Below, piece by piece: positions 1-7,531 of a stretch of DNA of 43,763 nt. This stretch comes from an uncultured beta proteobacterium (GTDB lineage Bacteria > Pseudomonadota > Gammaproteobacteria > Burkholderiales > Burkholderiaceae_C), in the NCBI GenBank assembly GCA_903945325.1, contig CAJAVE010000022.1, positions 1 to 43,763 of the forward strand, in the 5' to 3' direction. A model generated the notes under the pieces. The model had not been told where the DNA came from, searched no databases, and was given only the letters and a program-made list of their open reading frames with translations. The translations under genes and the position numbers were made by a program. Every line of letters starts with the position of its first letter. Within the stretch, counting starts at the first letter, position 1.

Positions 1-2
1 CG

Positions 3-236
3 GCTATGCCAAAGGCGCGCCTGGTTGATATCAATAGCGCCGGACGTAATGAATTGATGACGCTTCCCGGTGTGACCGATGCTGTGGCGGAGAGAATCAT
101 CGCTGGGCGACCCTTTGGCAGCAAATCACACCTGACAACGCGCGGTATCGTTGCGCGCGATGTTTATGAAGACCTCAAGAAATTGGTGGTCGCCAAACAG
201 GATGCTGTCAGTGCTGCAAAGCTCTTAAAAAAGTAA
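3..236 (+). CDS. Helix-hairpin-helix (ComEA-like) protein, 5' end outside window
   Basis: The C-terminal part of a small helix-hairpin-helix DNA-binding domain protein. The stretch VDINSAGRNELMTLPGV followed by AERIIAGRPF is the typical ComEA-type pattern, in which a short LPGV-type hairpin binds the DNA backbone without sequence specificity. The frame stays open to the window edge, and family members usually carry an N-terminal signal or membrane segment before this domain. The ATG at position 6 is therefore probably internal and the true start lies upstream. The protein ends in a lysine-rich tail and a TAA stop. Whether it acts in DNA uptake or elsewhere cannot be told, because no competence genes are visible. 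Domain assignment is firm; function is inferred. Confidence 0.75.
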   Translation, partial: AMPKARLVDINSAGRNELMTLPGVTDAVAERIIAGRPFGSKSHLTTRGIVARDVYEDLKKLVVAKQDAVSAAKLLKK

Positions 237-341
237 GTCGTGGCCGAGAGCACTTTTTTGACTCCATAGCACGCACGATGCACGTTTTCGCCGAGCCTTG
301 AAGCAAAGTAGCGGCGCGAGGTTCGTGCTGCTTTCACTTTG

Positions 342-455
342 GTGCGCCCAGCATGGGCGCAACCCTGCCGGCGCAAGTCCCGCCGTAAAGTGATCACAAG
401 GAGCGACGAGAAGCCCAACTGCGTGAGGGCAACCGATAGCGGCTACCCCTGTACC
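342..455 (+). mobile_element. Probable 5' remnant of a bacterial group II intron
   Basis: The sequence begins with GTGCGCCCAGCATGGGCGCA, which has the GUGYG 5' boundary and the hairpin typical of bacterial group II intron domain I. It continues with AAGTCCCG, a GAAGC element and a GTGAGGGCAACC stretch in the order I remember from intact introns that start GTGCGCCCGGCATGGG. No reverse transcriptase gene and no domain V or 3' end follow, so it would be a dead 5' fragment. The right boundary is approximate. The call rests on remembered similarity and was not tested by a structure model. Confidence 0.5.
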
Positions 456-474
456 AATCCAGTTGAAACAAATT

Positions 475-496
475 GGCTAAGCCAAGTGGCTTAGCC
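475..496 (-). terminator. Hairpin terminator downstream of the cytochrome c gene
   Basis: A perfect 9-bp inverted repeat, GGCTAAGCC and GGCTTAGCC, flanks a 4-nt loop. It lies 18 bp beyond the stop codon of the leftward cytochrome c gene. On the minus strand it is followed by AATTTGTTT, a moderate T-rich tail, so it fits a factor-independent terminator for that gene. Confidence 0.6.
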
Positions 497-513
497 CGAG
501 ACACATTCCTGAG

Positions 514-867
514 TTAATGCGACAAATACCAATCGGCCAGGTTCTTGATTTCTTTTTGGTCTTTGGTGTCGATTACTTTGTGCTTTTCCTTCTTGCCACT
601 GCCTTTTGGCCGCAACTCAACTTCCATTGCCTCGGTCATGTTTTTGATGGCTTTCTCTTGTCCATCGGCCTTGCCACGATATTTATCGGCAATTTCTTTC
701 ATGGACGGCCCTTTCTTCTCCTTGTCTGCCGCGTGGCACTTGAGGCAGTCGTTGCTTTTGGCAAGTGCCTTGGCCGCTTCCTCGTCAACCTTGGCGAAGG
801 CGGGGGCAGAAGCGGACATAACGATCGCAACGGCCGCCGCAATCAGGGTGAATGGTTTCTTGGTCAT
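514..867 (-). CDS. Periplasmic monoheme cytochrome c, class I-like
   Basis: A 117-residue exported c-type cytochrome. A Sec signal peptide ends near residue 25 (AFA/K). The single heme motif CLKCH is at residues 41-45, followed by KKGPSMKEIADKY as in small c551/c552-type electron carriers. The usual KMPP-type segment carrying the methionine ligand is not recognisable; the corresponding area reads PKGSGKKEKHKVID with a histidine at 96, so ligation may be atypical. The ATG is preceded by an AAGGAAA ribosome site about 7 nt upstream. The gene stands alone, about 190 bp beyond the end of the cytochrome b gene on the same strand, with an FNR-type box between them. A role as shuttle for the neighbouring multiheme system is inference. 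Confidence 0.85.
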   Translation of the reverse strand: MTKKPFTLIAAAVAIVMSASAPAFAKVDEEAAKALAKSNDCLKCHAADKEKKGPSMKEIADKYRGKADGQEKAIKNMTEAMEVELRPKGSGKKEKHKVIDTKDQKEIKNLADWYLSH

Positions 868-978
868 TGAATTTTCCTTAACAGAACTTAAGTTTGAGAT
901 TGAATAGCCCCATTTGAGGCTTGTGCTTGCGTGAAGTCAAGTGGTGTAAAGGCGGTCAGATTCAATTTTTGTGAGCAT

Positions 979-992
979 TTGATTTAAATCAA
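979..992 (-). promoter_or_regulatory. Perfect FNR/Anr box upstream of the cytochrome c gene
   Basis: TTGAT-TTAA-ATCAA matches the FNR/Anr consensus TTGAT-N4-ATCAA at all ten positions. Its centre is about 118 bp upstream of the cytochrome c start codon. It lies in the gap after the end of the cytochrome b gene, so the leftward cytochrome c gene is the only obvious target. I could not place a convincing -10 hexamer at the class II distance. Oxygen-dependent control is inferred. Confidence 0.6.
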
Positions 993-1057
993 TTGATGTC
1001 GCTAAGGCTTAGGGATATGTGTTGAATGCTGTCGCAGCAGACGGTCTCCATCAGCCA

Positions 1058-1690
1058 TCAATGCTTGCCACCGTCGTCAACGTCTTCATATCCAGTCAGC
1101 ATGGCTTTGATGTGGGCTGTACGTGTGTGGCCCAGTGTGATCAGGTACAGGTGCATGATCAGAAAACCACTGAAAACAATAAACATCAGCACGTGAATGG
1201 TGTCGACGATACGCACGCCGCCAAGTAGTTCTACCAAAAAGTCGAATCGCTTGACATCCCACAGGAGCAAGCCGGAAATGAACTGAATGGGGACAAATAT
1301 CAGCATGATGATTTGGTACATCATGATTTGTAGCGGGTTGAACTTGTGGTAAATCGTGGGCTGGTGTGGGTTGGCCTTGCCCAGAAAAATCTCGTAGCCA
1401 TAAAACTTGATCTGCCGCCAAGAGTCCTTAAAGTACTTCTCGGCGTTCAATTCTGGCAAGTACACCGTGATTTTGTCGGTGAACATGTAAAAGCCTAACC
1501 ACAGAAAGTAGTTGGCCATCAGAACAAATCCAATCCAGTTGTGCACATCCACGGCCAATTTGAAGGGCAGGACTTGCAAGATATCCATGTAGCGGATCTG
1601 TAATCCGGTTGCAATCAATATGATGAACCCGAATGCGTTGACCCAGTGCCAGATTCGGATAGGGAGCGGATGAATGTAGATTTGTTTCAT
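1058..1690 (-). CDS. HydC/cytochrome b561-type membrane cytochrome b
   Basis: A 210-residue integral membrane diheme cytochrome b of the Ni/Fe-hydrogenase cytochrome b / formate dehydrogenase gamma type. Four hydrophobic helices are visible (about residues 15-32, 47-68, 122-144 and 163-185). Candidate heme b ligands are H15 (IRIWHW), H50 (VDVHNW), H166 (TIHVLM) and H180 (IMHLYL). Its start overlaps the stop of the nonaheme cytochrome gene by 4 bp, which implies coupled translation and a shared complex. In this pairing it would take electrons from membrane quinol and pass them to the periplasmic hemes, as the HydC-like half of Geobacter CbcL does. The family is clear; the direction of electron flow is inferred. 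No hydrogenase or formate dehydrogenase gene is adjacent. Confidence 0.85.
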   Translation of the reverse strand: MKQIYIHPLPIRIWHWVNAFGFIILIATGLQIRYMDILQVLPFKLAVDVHNWIGFVLMANYFLWLGFYMFTDKITVYLPELNAEKYFKDSWRQIKFYGYEIFLGKANPHQPTIYHKFNPLQIMMYQIIMLIFVPIQFISGLLLWDVKRFDFLVELLGGVRIVDTIHVLMFIVFSGFLIMHLYLITLGHTRTAHIKAMLTGYEDVDDGGKH

Positions 1691-3033
1691 GATTGATCCT
1701 TTTTGCTGGCGGCTTTCAGTTGTTCGCGCTTCGCTTTAAACAGGCGGTTTGCTGTCAGGTGGGCGATGGGAACCAATGCCACCCCCAGGATCACCAGGAC
1801 CAGCAAGTAGTCCAGCAACTTGATGCGGGTGCTACCGATTGCGTAAAAGCCTTTCATGGTTCCGGTCGCGGTCAATGAGCTCAGAATTTCCTTCTCAACG
1901 CCGTGGCGCAGGGGCCGTCCATCCGGGCCTGCCATGGTCAGCACCACGGTCTGGAACGGGGTCGCGCCGTACTGGTGACAGACTTTGCAGTCCTTGATGG
2001 CCTTTTCTTTTTCACTCAATTGGTGTGCCTGTACCCCGGAGCGCACCTCCAGACGACCACTCAAGATGGCTTTGGGGCCTTCACTTTCCAGGTTGAATTC
2101 TTTGAGGAAGCTGCGAAGTTCCTTTTCATCCAGGCCAACCTCCTTGCCATCGGCCGTCTTGATAAGGCGTTCGAACTTTGGCACACCGTGTTGTTCCAAC
2201 AGTTGTTTGCCGCCAACGCTGTCGACCATGCGCAGATTGACCCGCCGTTGCGCATCGGGCGCATGGCAAACCGGGCACGACACGGCTTCAAAGTGCAAAG
2301 CGGAATTGGGCAGCCACTTCTCATGTGAGGACGCCGAGTCCTTATGGCATTTGATGCAACTGTCTTTCAGGGCATCCCCAAACGACGCAGCCTTGATCTC
2401 GTGCGCAGAGTGGCAGGTATTGCAGGTCGGCGCGTCTTTTCCCTTGGCCACGCGTTCCAGTCCATGCACGTCCTTGGCGTAGGCCTTGTAAATGTCCTCA
2501 TGGCAGCGGGCGCAGGGAACCTGGTCGATGGGAGAAAGAATCTTTACTGACTTGACGGTATGGGAGTTATGGCAGTCAGAACAGCTGGCTGCCTTGTCGC
2601 TGCCGCCTTTGATCATGGCGGCATGGACCGTATCTTTAAAAAGTGCGACGTTTTCTTTGTGGCAGGAAATACAGGTGTCGCTCATCTTGAGCGTAAATTC
2701 CCGCTTGCTGCTGACCGTTGAAGGCGCCTTGCCGTGCGTTTTTTCGTCGAGGTCGTCGTGGCAATCTTCGCAACTGGTTTTGTTGTGCATCGATTCGACA
2801 AATGCCTTGGTTGAAATGCTCAACGGTAGCACCTCGCCCTTTTGGGTCTTCATTTTCAGGCCCTCTTTGTCGTGGCACTTCAGGCAAGCCAGTTCGGGGG
2901 CGTCGAGTTCAACGTCTGCAGCCAGGGCGGCGGGCGCAACAAAGGCAAACGACAGCGCCACCAAACTGGCAAGTACCAGTCTAGTCCTGAGGGATGAAAG
3001 CGCAAGCCAGCCCGGTTTTGGAAAGTTTTTCAT
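1687..3033 (-). CDS. Membrane-anchored nonaheme cytochrome c
   Basis: A 448-residue multiheme cytochrome c. Nine CxxCH motifs are present, at about residues 50, 88, 121, 151, 174, 204, 226, 253 and 349. An N-terminal signal (LVLASLVALSFAFVAPAALA) directs export, and a single C-terminal helix at about 407-428 anchors it in the inner membrane with a short basic cytoplasmic tail. Extra histidines (for example SMH, TVH, DVH and SSHE) could give bis-His ligation. It overlaps the small membrane protein gene upstream and the cytochrome b gene downstream by 4 bp each, forming a tight three-gene unit. Nine c-hemes plus a HydC-like cytochrome b is the composition of CbcL, here in two genes. It is not NrfA: no CxxCK motif was seen. 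Confidence 0.88.
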   Translation of the reverse strand: MKNFPKPGWLALSSLRTRLVLASLVALSFAFVAPAALAADVELDAPELACLKCHDKEGLKMKTQKGEVLPLSISTKAFVESMHNKTSCEDCHDDLDEKTHGKAPSTVSSKREFTLKMSDTCISCHKENVALFKDTVHAAMIKGGSDKAASCSDCHNSHTVKSVKILSPIDQVPCARCHEDIYKAYAKDVHGLERVAKGKDAPTCNTCHSAHEIKAASFGDALKDSCIKCHKDSASSHEKWLPNSALHFEAVSCPVCHAPDAQRRVNLRMVDSVGGKQLLEQHGVPKFERLIKTADGKEVGLDEKELRSFLKEFNLESEGPKAILSGRLEVRSGVQAHQLSEKEKAIKDCKVCHQYGATPFQTVVLTMAGPDGRPLRHGVEKEILSSLTATGTMKGFYAIGSTRIKLLDYLLVLVILGVALVPIAHLTANRLFKAKREQLKAASKKDQS

Positions 3034-3224
3034 TTGTGTGTTTCTTTGGAGACTGAGGGGTCTTTCTTGTTGCTTTCGGCCTTCATGTCGGCCATTGCCA
3101 GCTGGAACAACTTGCCGGGCAGCAGCACCGCGTAAATCAGCCCGATAAATGGGGAAGCCAGAAAAAGACCGATATTCTTCAGACGGCTGTTTTGGGTGGG
3201 GGGGGCGGTACTGGCAGTGCTCAT
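3030..3224 (-). CDS. Small single-helix membrane protein of the cytochrome operon
   Basis: A 64-residue protein with a polar N-terminus, one hydrophobic helix (about residues 21-38, NIGLFLASPFIGLIYAVLL) and a charged lysine-rich C-terminus. I do not recognise a named family. The start chosen is the ATG at 3224, which has GGAG about 8 nt upstream; an upstream in-frame ATG at 3257 would add eleven residues and overlap the FNR-type box. The stop overlaps the start of the nonaheme cytochrome gene by 4 bp, so it is probably made in step with it. It may be an assembly or anchoring subunit, but that is only context. Confidence 0.65.
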   Translation of the reverse strand: MSTASTAPPTQNSRLKNIGLFLASPFIGLIYAVLLPGKLFQLAMADMKAESNKKDPSVSKETHK

Positions 3225-3236
3225 GGCAAAAGCTCC

Positions 3237-3250
3237 GTGATTTAGATCAA
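3237..3250. promoter_or_regulatory. FNR/Anr-type box between the cytochrome operon and frdA
   Basis: GTGAT-TTAG-ATCAA matches TTGAT-N4-ATCAA except at the first base. It sits only 13 bp upstream of the leftward small-protein start, too close for standard activation of that gene. A GATGAT hexamer at 3275-3280 lies close to the class II distance for rightward transcription toward frdA. A single site could therefore activate frdABCD and block, or differently control, the leftward operon. The 3225-3467 gap also holds a TTGACA at 3302-3307 and an imperfect inverted repeat near 3345-3362. Confidence 0.5.
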
Positions 3251-3467
3251 TCGGCATTATGACGAAACCATTGCGATGATGAAAATTCTTGTTCGTCCGA
3301 CTTGACAAAGTGCAAAGACACTGCTTTTAAACATCGGTTGTTCTGCATTCCTTGTCAAGAATGCGTCAGAATCAGCGCTTTGGTGCGGAACAGTTGGCAT
3401 TTTTGGGATATCAGGGCTCCCGGGTTGTTCGGCTATTTGAGTCACTTCTGGTGATTGAAAGGAAAAC

Positions 3468-5225
3468 ATGGAAATCGTAGAAGCAGATGTTGTCATTGTT
3501 GGCGCAGGTGGAGCTGGACTGCGGGCGGCCATTGCATTGGCCGAGACGGATCCGACACTGAAAATTGCGCTCATCTCCAAGGTCTATCCCATGCGCAGCC
3601 ATACCTGTGCGGCCGAGGGCGGCGCCGCGGGTGTTATCAAGAAAGATGACAGCCTGGCCCTGCACTTTGACGATACGGTCGGCGGCGGAGACTGGCTGTC
3701 CGATCAGGATTGTGTTGAATACTTCGTGAACGAAGCACCCAAGGAGTTGTTGCAGCTGGAACACTGGGGATGCCCCTGGAACCGAGAGGAAGACGGCTCG
3801 GTGGCGGTGCGGCCCTTTGGGGGCATGAAGAAGCAGCGCACCTGGTTTGCGGCCGACAAGTCTGGCTTTCACATCCTGCACACGCTGTTTCAGACCACCC
3901 TGCAGTTCCCGACCATCACGCGCTACGACGAGTACTTCGCGCTGGACCTGTTGGTCGATGAGGGCCGTTGCCAGGGCCTGACCGCCATGGAAATGAAGAG
4001 CGGCATGATCAAGCAGTTCAATGCGAAATCGGTCATTATTTGTGGCGGCGGAGCAGGGCGCATGTTCCCGTTTACCACTAACGGTGCCATCAAGACCGGT
4101 GACGGCATGGCCTTGGCCTACCGGGCCGGTGTGCCGCTGAAGGATATGGAGTTTGTTCAGTACCACCCAACCGGGTTGCCCAACACCGGCAGCCTGTTGA
4201 CCGAAGCCTGCCGGGGTGAAGGCGGTGTGATGCTCAACAAGAATGGTCGCCGCTACCTGCAGGACTACGGCATGGGACCCGAGACACCGCTGGGGAAACC
4301 CCAGCTCAAGACCATGGAGCTCGGCCCCCGCGACCGCGTGAGCCAGGCCTACTGGCACGAGGTGCAAAAGGGCAACACCGTTACCACGCCGTGGGGCGAG
4401 TGCGTGCTGCTGGATATGCGCCACCTGGGCGAAAAATACATCGACGAGCGCCTGCCACTGGTGCGTGAACTGGCCATTGCCTACCTGGGCGTGGACATTG
4501 TCAAGGACCCAGTGCCCATTCGCCCGGTGGTGCACTACATGATGGGTGGTATTTCCACCAATACCAAGGCCGCCACCGAATTGCCTGGGCTGTTTGCCGC
4601 TGGCGAATGCGCCTGTGTGAGCCTGAATGGTGCCAACCGCCTGGGATCCAACTCGCTCACCGAACTGCTGGTGTTTGGCAAGGCAGCGGCACTGTCAGCC
4701 ATTGCGCACGCGAAGTCGGTTGGCACTGCCAACAAGGCGGCACTAAAGGCACAGGCCGATGCCTCACAGGCTCGCATCCGCGAACTTTTCCTGCGAACCG
4801 ACGGCAAGGAATCCATGTCGGGCCTGCGCAAGGAAATGATGGACACCATGGAGAAAAACTGTGGCCTGTACCGGACCGAAGAAGGCCTTCAGGAAGCGGT
4901 CGCCAAGATTGTGGAGCTGCGACAGCGTTACAACAAGGTGGTGTTGCACGACAAGAGCAATGTGTTCAACACCGACCTGTTTCAGGTGCTGGAACTGGGC
5001 TCCATGCTCGATTGCGCCTCGGCCCTCACGGTTGGTGCCCTGGCGCGCAAAGAGTCACGCGGTGCGCACCAGCGCCTGGACTTTGTAGAACGTGATGACA
5101 AAAACTTCCTGCGCCACAGCATGGCTTATTACCAGGGTCAGGACACAGCCCGCATCGATTACCTCGATGTGGTGATTACCAAGTCACCTCCGGGTGTGCG
5201 GGACTATTCAGGAGACCACAAATGA
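3468..5225 (+). CDS. frdA: Fumarate reductase flavoprotein subunit FrdA
   Basis: The 585-residue catalytic subunit of quinol:fumarate reductase, reducing fumarate to succinate on the cytoplasmic face (E. coli FrdA has about 600 residues). The FAD-binding GAGGAG is at 12-17 and the covalent-FAD histidine is H45 in [10 protein letters not shown]. Substrate-site segments include [24 protein letters not shown] and VVHYMMGGI, and the C-terminal dinucleotide segment reads [21 protein letters not shown]. The start has AAAGGAA about 5 nt upstream. The gene order A-B-C-D and the anchor sequences identify Frd rather than succinate dehydrogenase. The stop overlaps frdB by 4 bp. Confidence 0.95.
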   Translation: MEIVEADVVIVGAGGAGLRAAIALAETDPTLKIALISKVYPMRSHTCAAEGGAAGVIKKDDSLALHFDDTVGGGDWLSDQDCVEYFVNEAPKELLQLEHWGCPWNREEDGSVAVRPFGGMKKQRTWFAADKSGFHILHTLFQTTLQFPTITRYDEYFALDLLVDEGRCQGLTAMEMKSGMIKQFNAKSVIICGGGAGRMFPFTTNGAIKTGDGMALAYRAGVPLKDMEFVQYHPTGLPNTGSLLTEACRGEGGVMLNKNGRRYLQDYGMGPETPLGKPQLKTMELGPRDRVSQAYWHEVQKGNTVTTPWGECVLLDMRHLGEKYIDERLPLVRELAIAYLGVDIVKDPVPIRPVVHYMMGGISTNTKAATELPGLFAAGECACVSLNGANRLGSNSLTELLVFGKAAALSAIAHAKSVGTANKAALKAQADASQARIRELFLRTDGKESMSGLRKEMMDTMEKNCGLYRTEEGLQEAVAKIVELRQRYNKVVLHDKSNVFNTDLFQVLELGSMLDCASALTVGALARKESRGAHQRLDFVERDDKNFLRHSMAYYQGQDTARIDYLDVVITKSPPGVRDYSGDHK

Positions 5226-5977
5226 CACAGCTGAAACAGCGTCTGGTCCAGCTGGAAGTGCTGCGCTATGACCCCGAGAAGGACTCCGAGCCGCACTTCC
5301 AGAAGTACGAAGTGATGTGCGCTGAGGAGTGGGTGGTGCTGGACGCGCTCAACGCCGTGAAAGAGACCATTGACCCCACACTGGCGTACCGCTGGTCCTG
5401 CCACATGGCCGTGTGCGGTAGCTGCGGCATGATGGTCAATGGTGAGCCCAAGCTGTCGTGCCACGCATTCCTGCGGGACTATGTGGGCATGGTCATTCGG
5501 GTGGAACCCCTGGCCAACTTCCCGATTGAACGGGATCTGGTCACTGTGGCAGACGACTTCATCGACAAACTCAAGCGGGTCAAGCCCTACCTGATTCCCA
5601 AAGAGAAGAAGACGATTGAGCAGGGCGAGTACAAACAGACGCCCGCGCAGCTGATGAAGTACCGCCAGTTCTCCATGTGCATCAACTGCATGCTGTGCTA
5701 CGCAGCCTGCCCCGAATACGCGCTGCAGCCCAAGTTCATAGGGCCTGCCGCTATTACCCTGGCGCACCGCTATAACCAGGACTCGCGCGACGGTGGTCGT
5801 GACGAGCGCCAGGAAGTGATCGCCACCAATGAGGGCGTCTGGGAATGTTCGTTTGTGGGCGCCTGCTCCGAGGTCTGTCCCAAGGCGGTTGACCCGGCTG
5901 GCGCACTACAGCAAGTCAAGGTTGCCAGCACCATTGACTGGTTCAAGGAACACCTGTTACCCGGAGGTTCAAAATGA
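5222..5977 (+). CDS. frdB: Fumarate reductase iron-sulfur subunit FrdB
   Basis: A 251-residue subunit that carries electrons from quinol to the flavin. The plant-type [2Fe-2S] cysteines are C60, C65, C68 and C80. The [4Fe-4S] set is C153, C156, C159 (CINCMLC) and the [3Fe-4S] set includes C163, C209, C215 and C219 in the usual interleaved pattern. The stretch [20 protein letters not shown] is nearly identical to E. coli FrdB as I remember it. It overlaps both frdA and frdC by 4 bp, so the four subunits are likely translated in step. Confidence 0.95.
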   Translation: MTQLKQRLVQLEVLRYDPEKDSEPHFQKYEVMCAEEWVVLDALNAVKETIDPTLAYRWSCHMAVCGSCGMMVNGEPKLSCHAFLRDYVGMVIRVEPLANFPIERDLVTVADDFIDKLKRVKPYLIPKEKKTIEQGEYKQTPAQLMKYRQFSMCINCMLCYAACPEYALQPKFIGPAAITLAHRYNQDSRDGGRDERQEVIATNEGVWECSFVGACSEVCPKAVDPAGALQQVKVASTIDWFKEHLLPGGSK

Positions 5978-6366
5978 GTCGCAAGCCTTTTGTCCGCCCT
6001 GTTTCCAAGACGGGTTGGTGGTTGAAGCACCCGCGCTATATGCGCTACATGTCACGCGAGGTGACTTGCGTTTTTATCGGCGCATTTGCGTTGCTGATGC
6101 TGTGCACGCTGGAGCGCCTGTCCAAGGGGCCAGAAGCCTACGCGTCGTTTATCGCCGCGATACAGGGGCCGCTGAGCGTGGTCGGAATGTTGCTGGTGCT
6201 GGTATTTGCCCTGCACAACGCCACCAGCTGGTTCAATGTCACGCCCAAAGCCTTGCCGGTCCAGATCGGTGAAGAGTTTCTTGCGGGTAAATACATCATT
6301 GGCGCGCACTATGCGGTCTGGATTGTGGCCTCGCTGGTGGTACTGTTTTTTGCAGGAGTGATCTAG
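5974..6366 (+). CDS. frdC: Fumarate reductase membrane anchor FrdC
   Basis: A 130-residue membrane anchor. The N-terminus RKPFVRPVSKTGWW followed by MRYMSREVTCV matches the FrdC pattern of enteric bacteria, and three hydrophobic helices follow (about 31-48, 66-84 and 107-128). With FrdD it forms the quinol site of the heme-free type of fumarate reductase. It starts inside the frdB stop and ends 2 bp before frdD. The quinol used is not encoded in the sequence, but the adjacent rquA points to rhodoquinol. Confidence 0.9.
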   Translation: MSRKPFVRPVSKTGWWLKHPRYMRYMSREVTCVFIGAFALLMLCTLERLSKGPEAYASFIAAIQGPLSVVGMLLVLVFALHNATSWFNVTPKALPVQIGEEFLAGKYIIGAHYAVWIVASLVVLFFAGVI

Positions 6367-6368
6367 CC

Positions 6369-6710
6369 ATGGCCAAGTCCAACAAACCGATCTTCTGGAG
6401 CCTGTTTGCGGCGGGCGGCACCTTGGCTGCCTTCCTGGCACCCGTGCTGGCATTGTTGTTCCTGATGGTGGCCATGGGGCATGCACCGGCAGTGTTCAGC
6501 TATGCCAATCTGCATGCATTTGCGGCCAACTGGTTGGGGAAAATCATCATACTGGGCGTGATCACGCTGTTTTTGTGGCATGCTGCACATCGATTACGGG
6601 TAACGTTGCATGACTTCGGGTTGCGCCAGGACGCCATCGTCGCGGTCGTGGTCTATCTGATTGCCGCAGCCGGTACCGGCTTGTCTTTGGTGTACTTGTT
6701 GCGCATCTGA
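6369..6710 (+). CDS. frdD: Fumarate reductase membrane anchor FrdD
   Basis: A 113-residue protein with three hydrophobic helices (about 14-34, 56-73 and 90-110). The start KSNKPIFWSLFAAGG and the HAAHRLR and HDFG stretches match FrdD, which is about 119 residues in E. coli. It lies 2 bp after frdC and completes the complex. No heme-binding histidine arrangement like that of the diheme fumarate reductases was seen, so this is the heme-free type. Confidence 0.9.
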   Translation: MAKSNKPIFWSLFAAGGTLAAFLAPVLALLFLMVAMGHAPAVFSYANLHAFAANWLGKIIILGVITLFLWHAAHRLRVTLHDFGLRQDAIVAVVVYLIAAAGTGLSLVYLLRI

Positions 6711-6720
6711 GTTTTTACCT

Positions 6721-6750
6721 ACTTCACCAACTTCGCCCTCGCGGTGAAGT
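6721..6750 (+). other. Stem-loop between frdD and rquA
   Basis: ACTTCACC and GGTGAAGT form an 8-bp perfect stem around a 14-nt loop, 10 bp after the frdD stop. A second short palindrome, GCCCATGGGGC, follows at 6756-6766. No T-run follows, so it is not a standard terminator. It may be a processing or partial-attenuation element that sets rquA output relative to frdABCD. Confidence 0.4.
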
Positions 6751-6784
6751 TGACTGCCCATGGGGCAATACCTAAGGTTTTTCC

Positions 6785-7531
6785 GTGAGTCCAAAACAAA
6801 CTGCTGCAATTGCACAAGCCGACTCGCTCCAGACGCTGGGTGGCGGACGTTCATTGACCCCTGCGGTCATTCCCGAATACCTGCACAACACCTACTGGTG
6901 GGCGTATTTGCATCCCAGGGCGGTTCATATATTTGAGCGCCAATGGCTGGTCAATCTCATCTTGTGGGGCAACTTTGCGAAGCTTCGCGATGCGGCCTTG
7001 CAGGAAATGGGTGACGTTATCAATGGCCGTGTGTTGCAAGTTGCCTGTGTCTATGGTGACTTCACCGAACACCTGGTGCGCCGATTGGGTCCGCAAGGCA
7101 GTGTCGACGTGATTGATGTGGCACCGATCCAGATCAAGAACCTGCAAGCCAAGTTGAGCAACCCGCAGCATGTCAACGCGCTGTTGCAAGACTCGACCGA
7201 CCTGCACTTTGAAGATGGAAGCCACGATTCGGTGGTGGTGTTTTTCCTGCTGCATGAGCAACCGGCCGATGTGCGACGCAAGACCATTTCAGAGGCATTG
7301 CGGGTTACCAAGCCAGGTGGCAAGCTTATTTTTGTGGACTACCACAAGCCCGCGGCGGTCAACCCATTTCGGTACATTATGGTGCCCATACTCACGACGT
7401 TGGAGCCATTTGCCATGGACGTGTGGCGCGGAGAAATTGTCGATTGGTTGCCAACCGATATCAAAATTTCCAAAATGGAAAAGCAGACTTACTTTGGCGG
7501 CTTGTACCAAAAGGTCGTCATCACCCGTTAG
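6785..7531 (+). CDS. rquA: Rhodoquinone biosynthesis protein RquA
   Basis: A 248-residue methyltransferase-fold enzyme needed to convert ubiquinone to rhodoquinone. Recognisable features are NTYWWAYLHPRAV, then FERQWLVNLILWGNF, then the motif I region VLQVACVYGDF at 83-93. That region lacks the usual acidic residue and glycine-rich loop of SAM methyltransferases, an atypical feature known for RquA. The later FFLLHEQP and VTKPGGKLIFVDYH segments also fit. The start is GTG with TAAGG 7 nt upstream. It follows frdD by 74 bp on the same strand and probably shares its transcript. Its TAG stop interlocks with the recJ stop on the other strand. The product would lower the quinone potential so that quinol can feed fumarate reductase. 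Confidence 0.88.
   Translation: MSPKQTAAIAQADSLQTLGGGRSLTPAVIPEYLHNTYWWAYLHPRAVHIFERQWLVNLILWGNFAKLRDAALQEMGDVINGRVLQVACVYGDFTEHLVRRLGPQGSVDVIDVAPIQIKNLQAKLSNPQHVNALLQDSTDLHFEDGSHDSVVVFFLLHEQPADVRRKTISEALRVTKPGGKLIFVDYHKPAAVNPFRYIMVPILTTLEPFAMDVWRGEIVDWLPTDIKISKMEKQTYFGGLYQKVVITR

Noticed and set aside
3411-4535. Open frame of 374 codons on the minus strand opposite frdA.
   Set aside because: frdA is unmistakable on the plus strand; the antisense product has no recognisable domain and no ribosome site.
6721-6750. Rho-independent terminator after frdD.
   Set aside because: The stem is good but no T-run follows on the plus strand, so it is listed only as a stem-loop.
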